From JAQVEM01 sp964595565 (GTDB lineage Bacteria > Actinomycetota > Humimicrobiia > Humimicrobiales > Humimicrobiaceae), in the NCBI GenBank assembly GCA_964595565.1, contig CAZQQX010000004.1, positions 1 through 64,000 on the forward strand: a stretch of 64,000 nt of DNA, in the 5' to 3' direction. The notes under the pieces are model-generated. The model made no database searches. It had not been told where the DNA came from and worked only from the letters and a program-made list of their open reading frames with translations. Within the stretch, counting starts at the first letter, position 1, and each line of letters opens with the position of its first letter. Shown here in pieces: positions 1 to 8,162 of this stretch. A program made the position numbers and the translations under genes.

Positions 1-120
1 CTCCGCCATTCGCCCCGAATCAGCGTAATTACTGATTTTTATACGGTGTTGAGCTTTTATTTTAACTTTTTTATTTTCAAATTCAAGGGAGATTATGAAA
101 TTATAATTTTATCAATTCTT
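1..120. other. 3' flank of the GH32 gene, no gene seen
   Basis: This is the left edge of the window, downstream of the GH32 stop codon. It contains only a weak 5-bp inverted repeat (ATCAG...CTGAT near 18-35) followed by five T on the plus strand. That could be the end of a plus-strand terminator, but the stem is too short to be sure. Confidence 0.3.
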
Positions 121-1536
121 TTACCATATTGATTTAAGTTTCCATATATCAAGGGAGACCAGCCTGGCCTTTCCATCTTGGGTAAATAAATCAATATCCC
201 TTATTTTAGAATATATATTATTCGTCATACAAATACGTCCTTCGTCTGCAAATATTTCCACGAAATAAATATCCACAAAAATATGAAGTGTTAAAGTTTT
301 TCCTCTACCCGGCCTGAACCTTGAAGTCTTTATATCTTCACTGCCAGAACCGGTCCTTCTTTTGCTAAAACGCAACTCACCGGCTTTTACATTATATGAA
401 ACTACTGTTTCCTCGCTTATATCATCTGAACACCAAAGACTTAATCCAAACTCTTTAGCCTTACAGCCTTTAAGTTCAAACTCTGCTATTATCTCGAGAC
501 ATTTGTCGCCTGCTTCTTCGGGCAGAACTCTTACGCCGGGTATTATTTCTGCGTTTTCAAGCCTGAAGTGGGCGTCACGCAGAACTCTGAGTTCTTCTAC
601 TGGTTTAAAAATGAGACGATTGCCATCGTCAAGTTCTACGCTCCTGGGTATCGACATAGCTCCACACCAGTTTTTGGCCGCTGTAAAACCAAAACCTTTC
701 CACCAGGGTTTACAATTCCAGGCATTAATCCACCCTATAATTATTCTCCTGCCCTTTCCATCAGAAAATGACTGTGCTATATAATAATCAAAACCATAGT
801 CCACTTCTCCTGAAGTCTCCCATTTGAATTTAGCTTTTTTATAGTCCATATCTCCTACAACATAAAAGGTCTTCCTTCCTATCATCCCCATAGGTGCGAA
901 AATAAGAACATATTTATTCCCTATTGGGAAAAAGTCAGGACATTCCCACATAGACCCCATAGAGCCGTCACTTTCAGTAAGCACTCCTGCGTAATCCCAT
1001 TTTCTCAAATTATCTGAGTAATACAGCAAAGCCTTCCCTTTCCCACTTTTACATGAACCAATAACTGCATACCATTTACCATCATGCTCCCAGACCCTGG
1101 GGTCCCTGAAGTCTACAGAACCTTCTTCAGGCGGTTCAGGGATAACAGGATTTCCTTCATATTTCTCAAATACAATGCCATCTTTACTGGTAGCCAGACA
1201 CTGGGACTGTATTAACTTACCACCCTTTGTTACAGCTCCCGTATAAATTATAGTGAGCATCCCTCTATCATCAACGGCACTTCCGGAAAAGCAGCCTCCT
1301 CTTTTATCTGAATCATAATTTTCACTGGGAGCAAGAGCTATTGGAAGATGTTCCCAGTGCACAAGATCTTTACTTATTGCATGTCCCCAGTGCATTGAGC
1401 CCCATCTGGGAGCATATGGATTGTACTGGTAGAACATATGGTATTCACCATTGAAGTATATCAGACCATTTGGGTCATTGATCCAGTATGCCGGAGCCAT
1501 GAAATGGTATTTAAGTCTGTACCGGTCCTCCGCCAC
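121..1536 (-). CDS. GH32 beta-fructosidase / sucrose(-6-phosphate) hydrolase
   Basis: Hydrolyses the fructosyl bond of sucrose, sucrose-6-phosphate or short fructans, probably in the cytoplasm because no signal peptide is seen. The GH32 signatures are in order: WINDPNG near residues 18-24 (nucleophile Asp21), RDP at about 144-146 (transition-state Asp) and EC at about 198-199 (acid/base Glu), followed by a C-terminal beta-sandwich. It is the last gene of the minus-strand sucrose operon, after an esterase and a sucrose phosphorylase. The GTG start at 1536 has no clear ribosome site. The frame stays open for about 35 more codons upstream, with residues that look like the helix usually preceding this domain; an ATT codon at 1617 has AGAGG five bases before it. 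The enzyme class is firm, the start and exact substrate are not. Confidence 0.9.
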   Translation of the reverse strand: MAEDRYRLKYHFMAPAYWINDPNGLIYFNGEYHMFYQYNPYAPRWGSMHWGHAISKDLVHWEHLPIALAPSENYDSDKRGGCFSGSAVDDRGMLTIIYTGAVTKGGKLIQSQCLATSKDGIVFEKYEGNPVIPEPPEEGSVDFRDPRVWEHDGKWYAVIGSCKSGKGKALLYYSDNLRKWDYAGVLTESDGSMGSMWECPDFFPIGNKYVLIFAPMGMIGRKTFYVVGDMDYKKAKFKWETSGEVDYGFDYYIAQSFSDGKGRRIIIGWINAWNCKPWWKGFGFTAAKNWCGAMSIPRSVELDDGNRLIFKPVEELRVLRDAHFRLENAEIIPGVRVLPEEAGDKCLEIIAEFELKGCKAKEFGLSLWCSDDISEETVVSYNVKAGELRFSKRRTGSGSEDIKTSRFRPGRGKTLTLHIFVDIYFVEIFADEGRICMTNNIYSKIRDIDLFTQDGKARLVSLDIWKLKSIW

Positions 1537-1662
1537 TTCATTCTTTACTATATCTATAGATTTTTCAGCCTTTTTTATTAATCGTTGATGTCTTAGTCTG
1601 TCTAAATCACTATTAATTATAACCTCTTTTCCTGTTATCCATTTTTTTTAATTAACAGACAT

Positions 1663-2616
1663 TTATGCTAACCGACCAAACGCTATTTTTAAGAATTCTG
1701 CTGTTTCAACAATAGCAGGCCGTACCGCATTTGACACAGCGTCCATTGTAAAAAATCCATGCATGAACTCTTTATAGCACCTTATAGTTACAGGTATGCC
1801 CGCCTTTACCAGCTTCATCGCATATTCATGCCCTTCATCTCTCAATATATCGTATCCAGCAGTAATTACATAAGCAGGGGGAAGATTGCAGAAGTTTTTT
1901 GCAAGAATTGGAGATACGTAAGAATTAAAACGCTCATCTTCACTGTTAAGGTATTGTTCGATACCCCATGGCATATCTTTTGTATTAAGCAAATTACCTG
2001 TTCCGAATAATTTAAAAGAATCATAGTCAAAACTTGAAAGATCAACTACAGGGTATACAAGTACCTGATACCCGATGGATGAAATACCTCTGTCCCTTGC
2101 CATATGTGTAACAACAGCGGCAATATTTCCCCCTGCACTATCACCACATACTATTAGACGCGACGGATCCAGACCATATTTACTACCATTTTTTAGTAAC
2201 CACGTTAAAGAAGAGTAACAGTCTTCAACAGGCTCCGGAAATTTATGCTCAGGAGCCAGATTATAATCTACTGAAATAACGGCACATGATGCAAGATTAA
2301 CAATCTGGGAACAGAAACTTTCATAACCCTTAAGACTTCCAAAAACCCAGCCACCTCCGTGGAAAAACAATAAAACCGGTAATGGGGGTTTTCTTTCCGG
2401 TTTATACAATCGAAGAGTTATGTCACTTTTATAACCTCTAACAGTAATATCTGTTAAATCAAAAACTTTCTCCTGTCTGGTTATTTCATCATATGTTCTT
2501 TTATCAGCTTCCACTCTGGCGCTTTCAATTTGTGATGCAGATTGCAATGATATTCGTTTTAGTACAACTTCCTTTAAATACTTTTTAAACTTGTTATCCA
2601 TATCTTTCATATCCAT
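1663..2616 (-). CDS. Alpha/beta-hydrolase esterase, HSL (Hormone-sensitive lipase) family
   Basis: Carboxylesterase of the alpha/beta-hydrolase-3 family. The oxyanion-hole motif HGGGW is at residues 86-90, the nucleophile motif GDSAGG at about 158-163 (Ser160), the acid in AGYDILRDEG and the His in MHGF. I start the protein at the ATG at 2616 because AAGGAGGG lies about nine bases upstream. A longer frame to 2652 would place that ribosome site inside the gene. No signal peptide, so it is probably cytosolic. It sits between sucrose phosphorylase and the GH32 gene, which suggests removal of acyl groups from imported sugar esters; that role is inference from context only. Confidence 0.88.
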   Translation of the reverse strand: MDMKDMDNKFKKYLKEVVLKRISLQSASQIESARVEADKRTYDEITRQEKVFDLTDITVRGYKSDITLRLYKPERKPPLPVLLFFHGGGWVFGSLKGYESFCSQIVNLASCAVISVDYNLAPEHKFPEPVEDCYSSLTWLLKNGSKYGLDPSRLIVCGDSAGGNIAAVVTHMARDRGISSIGYQVLVYPVVDLSSFDYDSFKLFGTGNLLNTKDMPWGIEQYLNSEDERFNSYVSPILAKNFCNLPPAYVITAGYDILRDEGHEYAMKLVKAGIPVTIRCYKEFMHGFFTMDAVSNAVRPAIVETAEFLKIAFGRLA

Positions 2617-2740
2617 CGACTGTGCCCTCCTTTTAATAAAAATAAAATTCATGTATCAGTTTATATAAAAGATAAAAAACTATATACAACAGGAATACGT
2701 GCTATATATCAATCAATACATCCTAATTTAAAAAATCCCT

Positions 2741-4195
2741 TCAGATACCACCAAGCTCAATGAGTTTTTCTACCCCCGGGTCAAAATAAGTAATACTGAA
2801 ACGATAAGTTCTCAGGTCCGCCTGAAGTTTAGCTTCATTTCTCCCCTTCTTCCACAGGAGTATTAAAATATGGTCTTCTTCATTTTCAACTATTTTGAAA
2901 TCTCCATCGAAGGCCGGGTACTGATTGCGAAATCTCATTAGACTAAACAATTTTTTTACCACCGGTCTCCTGAGATTTTCCTCAATCTCTTCTCGTGTAT
3001 AATAATGACGGTTGATGTTCCTCCCCTCTTTAGTATCCTTAAGAAGCTTTATGTCATTCTCCCCGGCCAGTAACCCTACATAATAGACCTGGGGAATTCC
3101 TGGAGTAAAAAACTGGATTGCCCTTGCCAGTAGATACGCATCATCATTATTTCCCAGAGCTGAATAATAGGTACAGTTGATCTGGTAAATATCGAAATTT
3201 TTATAAGTTGTTGCTTTATATACTTCCTTTACATCAACTTCTTTTGAAAATATATTTTCTTTTATTTGCTCAATTTCTTTATCAGATAAAAGGCCATGGG
3301 CATCTACAACTCCGATACCATCGTGAGTATCAAGAGTGGTGAATTGTTTCCTGGGACACTTCTTGAGCCAGCTGATAAGCCGTTTTTTTGAGCCACTATA
3401 TAAAGTATGCAATACTAACATAGGTAATGCAAAATCGTATACCCAGTATCCTCTTTTAGAGAGTTTTATTTGAATTGAATAATGCTCATGTATCTCTGGA
3501 AGTATTTCAACATCATAAGTTTTTAAGATAGTTTGTATATAATCTAAAATTTCCCATATGTCAGGCTCTACAAAAAAACAATTAGTACCTATTTTTTTTA
3601 TGGTATAGGCAAAAGCATCGAGCCGGATTATGGAAGCACCTTTACCGGTAAGATATATCAGGGAGTCTCTGATAAAAGCCTGTGTTGCCTCAGCCTTCAC
3701 ATTCAGGTCCACCTGCTCCTCACCAAAGGTGCTCCAGATTTTTTCGGTAGTACCATCTTCAAATCTCACAACTATATATGGGGCTTTAGGCTTCCTTTTA
3801 TAAATAAGTTCAATATCTTCTTTACCTGGCTTACCATCCGGCCAAAAATCCTTAAATCTTATAAACATATCAGCGTAGGGTGAGTGGTCTTTGTTCCTGA
3901 CAAAATCTTTAAAATATTTAGATCCTCTTGATATATGATTAATCATAAAATCGTATATTAAATAGTATTTTTTACCAGGATTTTCGATATCTATCCATGA
4001 CCCAAATTTTTTATCCACTTCTTTATAAGTTAATGGTGCAAACCCCCTATCTCCCGTTGAAGGAAAAAATGGAAGAATATGAATTCCTCCTATTACTCCT
4101 TTAAAATGGGTTTCCAGGATATCAATTAACTCTTTAATATTCTTTCCCATACTATCAGCGTAAGTAATAAGTACTATTTCATTCTTTATTGTCAC
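2741..4195 (-). CDS. Sucrose phosphorylase-type GH13_18 enzyme
   Basis: Predicted to split sucrose with phosphate into glucose-1-phosphate and fructose, or to act on a close relative such as sucrose-6-phosphate or glucosylglycerate; this subfamily has several specificities. At 484 residues it matches the family length (about 480-505). The GH13 nucleophile is in IIRLDAF (Asp193), the acid/base in ILPEIHEHY (Glu234), and the third acid in TLDTHDGIGV (about 289-292), the last being very characteristic of sucrose phosphorylases. The GTG start at 4195 is supported by AAGGAG nine bases upstream. It follows the two sugar permeases in the operon, so phosphorolysis of the imported disaccharide is the natural reading. 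Confidence 0.88.
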   Translation of the reverse strand: MTIKNEIVLITYADSMGKNIKELIDILETHFKGVIGGIHILPFFPSTGDRGFAPLTYKEVDKKFGSWIDIENPGKKYYLIYDFMINHISRGSKYFKDFVRNKDHSPYADMFIRFKDFWPDGKPGKEDIELIYKRKPKAPYIVVRFEDGTTEKIWSTFGEEQVDLNVKAEATQAFIRDSLIYLTGKGASIIRLDAFAYTIKKIGTNCFFVEPDIWEILDYIQTILKTYDVEILPEIHEHYSIQIKLSKRGYWVYDFALPMLVLHTLYSGSKKRLISWLKKCPRKQFTTLDTHDGIGVVDAHGLLSDKEIEQIKENIFSKEVDVKEVYKATTYKNFDIYQINCTYYSALGNNDDAYLLARAIQFFTPGIPQVYYVGLLAGENDIKLLKDTKEGRNINRHYYTREEIEENLRRPVVKKLFSLMRFRNQYPAFDGDFKIVENEEDHILILLWKKGRNEAKLQADLRTYRFSITYFDPGVEKLIELGGI

Positions 4196-4252
4196 GTCTA
4201 TTTGCTCCTTATTTCTCGAATATTTTTAAGATACCTTTTATTAAATGGTCAA

Positions 4253-5077
4253 TCATTTAATCGAACCCTGTATAATGCCTTTAATAATATATCTCTGGAG
4301 GAAGAGATAAATTAGAATAAGAGGGGCGACTGTCATAACGAGACCTGCCATTAAAAGCCCGTAGTCTACAGTATAAGTCAGGTAGAAACGGTAAGTCGAA
4401 AGGGGTAACGTCATTTGAGATGGCCTCAGTAATACCAGATTGGGTAATAAAAAGTCATTCCATATCCAGAGCATATCTAAAACAACGATGGTTATGGTTG
4501 TTGGTTTTAAAAGCGGAAAAACTATATGGAAAAATACCTGAATTCTCGAGGCTCCATCAATCATAGCAGCTTCCTCTAATTCTATAGGTATAGATTTTAT
4601 AAATCCATGGTAAATGAAGACAGCTAAAGAAGCTCCAAACCCGATATATAAGTAGATTAATGCCCATATGCTATTCGTCATTTTAATGGCACCAAATATT
4701 CTTAACATAGGTATCATAATTGCCTGGAAAGGAATAAGCATGGAACCCACCATAATAAAAAATATATATCTATTGAATCTCCAGCTCCTTCGAACAAGAA
4801 TATATGCCGTCATAGAAGAAAATAAGACAATGAACAGGGTACTTAAAACAGTAACAATAACGGTATTGGTAAAACCACTTATAAAATTCATTTTGGTGAA
4901 TGCCTCAATGTAGTTTTGAAAATTTAATTTCTCAGGCAGCGAAAGAGGGCTTAATAGAAATTCTTTAGTTGTCTTAAATGAATTTAATAAAACAAGCAAT
5001 AATGGTGATATATATAGAATAAACACTATAGAAATAGCAAGTAATTTTAAATAAATATTTATCCTTTTTTTTCTCAT
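4253..5077 (-). CDS. Carbohydrate ABC transporter permease, MalG type
   Basis: Inner-membrane subunit of a CUT1-family sugar importer. It has about six hydrophobic segments and the cytoplasmic EAA loop (EEAAMIDGASRIQVFFHIVFP) that docks the ATPase. The start overlaps the stop of the upstream permease by four bases (ATGA), so the two are translationally coupled. No ATP-binding protein is encoded in this operon, so a shared MsmK/MsiK-type ATPase from elsewhere is expected. Substrate is inferred as sucrose or a related glucoside from the neighbouring enzymes. Confidence 0.93.
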   Translation of the reverse strand: MRKKRINIYLKLLAISIVFILYISPLLLVLLNSFKTTKEFLLSPLSLPEKLNFQNYIEAFTKMNFISGFTNTVIVTVLSTLFIVLFSSMTAYILVRRSWRFNRYIFFIMVGSMLIPFQAIMIPMLRIFGAIKMTNSIWALIYLYIGFGASLAVFIYHGFIKSIPIELEEAAMIDGASRIQVFFHIVFPLLKPTTITIVVLDMLWIWNDFLLPNLVLLRPSQMTLPLSTYRFYLTYTVDYGLLMAGLVMTVAPLILIYLFLQRYIIKGIIQGSIK

Positions 5078-5967
5078 GCTTCTATCTCCAGTTTCTTACC
5101 GAAATAAACCTGGCTAATTGCTACAATAAAAACTATTATAAAAAGGAAAAAAGCTGAAGCTTGCCCAATACCATACTGCTGGGCTAAAAATGCTTTCTCG
5201 TAAACATACATTGATATAAGCTCGGTACTATGATAGGGGCCCCCCGTAGTTAACGAAAGATTAATGTCATACACAATAAAACCTCTTCCGAAAGATAAGA
5301 AAAAGCAAACAACAAAGGAGGGGACCATAAAAGGAATTATAATGTTCTTTAACTTGACAAAATTACTTGCTCCATCAATGCTTGCCGCTTCCAGCAGCTC
5401 TTTAGGTACACTTAAAAACCCGGCAATATAAATGATCATCATATAACCCGAATATTGCCAGACTGTAGTAAATACTAATGCCCAGAGTGCTTTTTCTGGG
5501 TCTCCAAGCCATGATTTGGAAAGAAAAGGAATAAAGGAAAAAAAGTTCTTTCCTATATATACAAGAACTACAGAAAAAATAAAATTCCAGATAATTCCCA
5601 GCACAATTCCACCTATTAAATTGGATGAAAAGAAACCTGCTCTAAAAAAATTCTCTCCTTTTAAACCACTTGTCAGAATATAAGCCAGAAAAAAAGCGAT
5701 AACATTAGTCAGTATTGCCATGGCAAAAACATATTTTAATGTTACGGTAAAAGATGTCCAAAAAGCCTTGGTGTGAAAAAGAGTAATATAATTTTTTATG
5801 CCGATAAAATTATAAGCCCTGGATATACCATCCCAATTCGTAAATGTAAGATATATTCCGAAAATGAATGAACAAATAATAACTGTAAAGAATATAAAAG
5901 TTAGTGGTCCCCCAAAAACCAGGTAGGCTTTAAGTTTATCAAAAAAGCGCTCTTCTCTATGTATCAC
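5074..5967 (-). CDS. Carbohydrate ABC transporter permease, MalF type
   Basis: First of the two permeases of the CUT1 sugar importer. The N-terminus is cytoplasmic, then come about six membrane spans and an EAA loop (EAASIDGASNFVKLKNIIIP). The GTG start at 5967 has AGGGGG four bases upstream. It is separated from the binding-protein gene by 266 bases that hold a strong hairpin, which probably lowers its expression relative to the binding protein. It pairs with the MalG-type subunit that follows. Confidence 0.93.
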   Translation of the reverse strand: MIHREERFFDKLKAYLVFGGPLTFIFFTVIICSFIFGIYLTFTNWDGISRAYNFIGIKNYITLFHTKAFWTSFTVTLKYVFAMAILTNVIAFFLAYILTSGLKGENFFRAGFFSSNLIGGIVLGIIWNFIFSVVLVYIGKNFFSFIPFLSKSWLGDPEKALWALVFTTVWQYSGYMMIIYIAGFLSVPKELLEAASIDGASNFVKLKNIIIPFMVPSFVVCFFLSFGRGFIVYDINLSLTTGGPYHSTELISMYVYEKAFLAQQYGIGQASAFFLFIIVFIVAISQVYFGKKLEIEA

Positions 5968-6106
5968 AAACCCCCTTTAACAATTATTACACATAATTCT
6001 AAATTTATTTACTTCTCTAATTCTTATTCTTACATTCATTTAATAAATTTCCAATTATCGTATACTTTCCTTATTTCCTGGGAATCTCAACCATCACTTA
6101 ATATTT

Positions 6107-6163
6107 GAGAATGGATTTTAAAGTAGTGATATCTCACGATACCCTCCAATAAAATCCATTCTC
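6107..6163 (-). terminator. Intercistronic hairpin after sugar-binding protein 1
   Basis: A perfect 14-bp inverted repeat (GAGAATGGATTTTA at 6107-6120, TAAAATCCATTCTC at 6150-6163) with a small inner hairpin GTGA/TCAC in the loop. It lies about 70 bases beyond the binding-protein stop and before the permeases. There is no U-run after it on the minus strand, so it is more likely an RNA-stabilising or partial-termination element than a full terminator. Confidence 0.6.
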
Positions 6164-6233
6164 TCCAATAATAGAGTTACATCAATGAGTATCTTTATAA
6201 ATCCATTTCAATATAACTCATCCTTGTATTAAA

Positions 6234-7610
6234 CTATTCTATATTTGCGAAATATGTTTCGATTTCTCCAGCTAACCCTTCTCTGTTTATCGCGCCGCTC
6301 AGATATTTTTGCATTGATCCGCCCAATATAGACCAGTGATCTGGAGGTACCGATAATGCCATCGGCAGGGTATTCCCCTCTCCCATATAACTTATAATTG
6401 ATTGTGCCAGTGGATCTGCTGGTGCAATTGTAAAGTTCGAGAAAGCCGGAATACAACTGCACTTATTAACCAACGCATCCTGTCCGGATTCACTATATAC
6501 CAGCCATTCGAGGAATGCCAGAGCTGCAGCCTGCTGTTCCGCACTGTTCTGTACTTTATCTACTGTTACGTATTTAGTAGGACTGGATGTTATTCGACCA
6601 TTACCATAATCATCTGCATTATTACTGATAGGTACAGCAACAAAACCATAATCTCCATTTGCTGTATCAAAGCTGGAAATCTGTGGCCATGCCCAGTTAC
6701 CCATGAACCATAAACCTACCTCACCAAGACCAAGAGATTCCGGACCCTGTTCGTAGGTTGGTGCTAACGGGTCATCTTTTTCCAGATTATTTTCCTTCAT
6801 CAGGTCAAATGTGTCCATCAAACCATTAAATCCAGCGTTTGTGTCCAGATCAACATTACCGGCTGTTAAATCATCCAGCCATGCAACTACACCAGGATAA
6901 TCAGTAGCCTGTATAGAATAAGATATTGTCAGATAATGTGCGCCCAGTGACCAATCCATTGGTGAGATAGATATTGGTGTAACACCTGCTGCATCTATTT
7001 TTTCAAAAGCAGATGTCAAATCATCAAGAGTTTTTATGGACGCTGGGTCAACAGATGCTTTATCCAGTACTGCTCCATTATAGATAAAAGCATAACCTTC
7101 TACTGTGAAAGGAAAAGCCACAATGCTTCCATCCGACATTGTACCAAAGGCCAGGTTTCCTTCTGCAGCATCACCTATCCACTTTTCTCCTGAAAGATCC
7201 AGAATATTCTCCTGCATTAATTCTATCTGTCCGGCATCCAACATTGCCAGAGCTGGTGCATTACCTGCAGCATACAGGGCCGTAATTCTTTCAAATGGCG
7301 ATGAACCTTCCGGTGCAGTGATGATTTCTACTGTAATTCCAGGATTCTCTTCGCCGAAAGTCACTGCAACTTCCTCTAATTGGGCCTGTATCTCACTCTT
7401 GGAATTCATAAATTGGATAGTAGCTGGTGATAACACAACTTCTTCTTCTACTTCTTCCACTTCTTCCACTTCTTCTGTAACTTCCTCTTCTGCTGGAGCT
7501 TCTTCTTCTGCTGGAGCTTCTTCTTTACAGCCATATAATGAAAAAGCTGCAACCATTGATATGCTTAGTACCAACACCAATATCCACAATAATGATTTTT
7601 TCATTTTCAA
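6234..7610 (-). CDS. Sugar-binding lipoprotein of CUT1 ABC importer
   Basis: Extracytoplasmic solute-binding protein of the SBP_bac_1 family, 458 residues. The N-terminus is a lipoprotein signal peptide (two Lys, a hydrophobic stretch and the lipobox SLYGC at about 24-28). After the lipid-anchored Cys there is an acidic Glu/Ala/Pro/Val linker of about 30 residues, and then the mature sugar-binding fold. It is the first gene of the sucrose operon and has a good ribosome site, AAAGGAG. The leader upstream carries two stem-loops and a possible 15-codon leader ORF. Expression is probably controlled by the divergent LacI-type repressor. Sugar specificity is inferred from the catabolic genes. Confidence 0.93.
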   Translation of the reverse strand: MKMKKSLLWILVLVLSISMVAAFSLYGCKEEAPAEEEAPAEEEVTEEVEEVEEVEEEVVLSPATIQFMNSKSEIQAQLEEVAVTFGEENPGITVEIITAPEGSSPFERITALYAAGNAPALAMLDAGQIELMQENILDLSGEKWIGDAAEGNLAFGTMSDGSIVAFPFTVEGYAFIYNGAVLDKASVDPASIKTLDDLTSAFEKIDAAGVTPISISPMDWSLGAHYLTISYSIQATDYPGVVAWLDDLTAGNVDLDTNAGFNGLMDTFDLMKENNLEKDDPLAPTYEQGPESLGLGEVGLWFMGNWAWPQISSFDTANGDYGFVAVPISNNADDYGNGRITSSPTKYVTVDKVQNSAEQQAAALAFLEWLVYSESGQDALVNKCSCIPAFSNFTIAPADPLAQSIISYMGEGNTLPMALSVPPDHWSILGGSMQKYLSGAINREGLAGEIETYFANIE

Positions 7611-7623
7611 AACTCCTTTTCTA

Positions 7624-7726
7624 ATTTTACTTAATTAGTAAAATCTAATAAAATGATTTTTGAGATTTGTTTAGTGCATCAGCTTTCCGAGCTTAAATAT
7701 GCTAAGCAAATCTCACTTTTTCCCAT
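7624..7726 (-). promoter_or_regulatory. Structured leader with possible leader peptide before binding protein 1
   Basis: In minus-strand RNA, a mini-ORF starts at an ATG (7726-7724) with AAAGGAG nine bases before it, encodes about 15 residues beginning MGKSEICLAY and stops at 7679. Its codons overlap the 5' arm of a 14-bp stem (7661-7674 with 7702-7715, one wobble pair). A second 8-bp hairpin (7624-7631 with 7637-7644) lies just before the ribosome site of the binding protein. This suggests translation-dependent leader folding; the role is inference. Confidence 0.4.
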
Positions 7727-8002
7727 TGGAACCATCTCCTTTCTTCATTTTTAGAAAGAATCTACTTTCAAATAAATTTTTTTTATATATCTCCGTACAC
7801 ACCTCCTTTAATTTTAAAATAACAAACTTTTGTTTTTTACATCATAATTATTAATATTTTTTATCGTTATATTTTTTTTAGAAACTTTTTCTCTTAATTT
7901 TGCCATTTAAATTTTTTTTATGTCATTACTTGGTACTGGAATCTTTATAACAACCGAAATATTGTTAGAAAATTTTTTTTATTTTAATTTAATATTATTT
8001 AT

Positions 8003-8016
8003 TGGAACCGCTTCCA
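8003..8016. promoter_or_regulatory. LacI-family operator O1
   Basis: TGGAACCGCTTCCA, a LacI/GalR-type palindrome with central CG, extended by one more pair on each side. It is 65 bp centre to centre from O2, close to a whole number of helical turns, as expected for looping by a tetrameric or paired repressor. Confidence 0.75.
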
Positions 8017-8031
8017 AATATTTATTATTTT

Positions 8032-8059
8032 TTGACTAATACTTAAAATATGATAATAT
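8032..8059 (+). promoter_or_regulatory. Predicted promoter of the lacI-type gene
   Basis: TTGACT at 8032-8037 and TAATAT at 8054-8059 with a 16-base spacer. It lies between the two operators. O2 covers the expected transcription start, which implies autoregulation. Confidence 0.6.
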
Positions 8060-8067
8060 ATTGGTAT

Positions 8068-8081
8068 TGGAAGCGTTTCCA
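8068..8081. promoter_or_regulatory. LacI-family operator O2
   Basis: TGGAAGCGTTTCCA, a near-perfect LacI-family palindrome, placed just downstream of the -10 box of the regulator's own promoter. Confidence 0.78.
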
Positions 8082-8162
8082 GTTTTTAATAATTATAGCA
8101 CCTGGAAATTTAATTTCAACTAAATTTTTAATATAATAGTCCAGGGAGATATATAAAATATC

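Larger units (their letters stand above)
7611..8162. promoter_or_regulatory. Divergent control region between sucrose operon and lacI-type gene
   Basis: This 552-base region serves both directions. From right to left it holds operator 2, a plus-strand promoter for the regulator, operator 1, an AT-rich stretch, an isolated AGGAGGTG Shine-Dalgarno-like site on the minus strand (about 7800-7807), and the structured leader of the binding-protein gene. A confident minus-strand promoter was not found. Confidence 0.6.

Noticed and set aside
362..784. Plus-strand frames over the GH32 gene, and similar antisense frames over most genes
   Set aside because: Shadow frames opposite clear protein-coding genes, without ribosome sites or recognisable domains.
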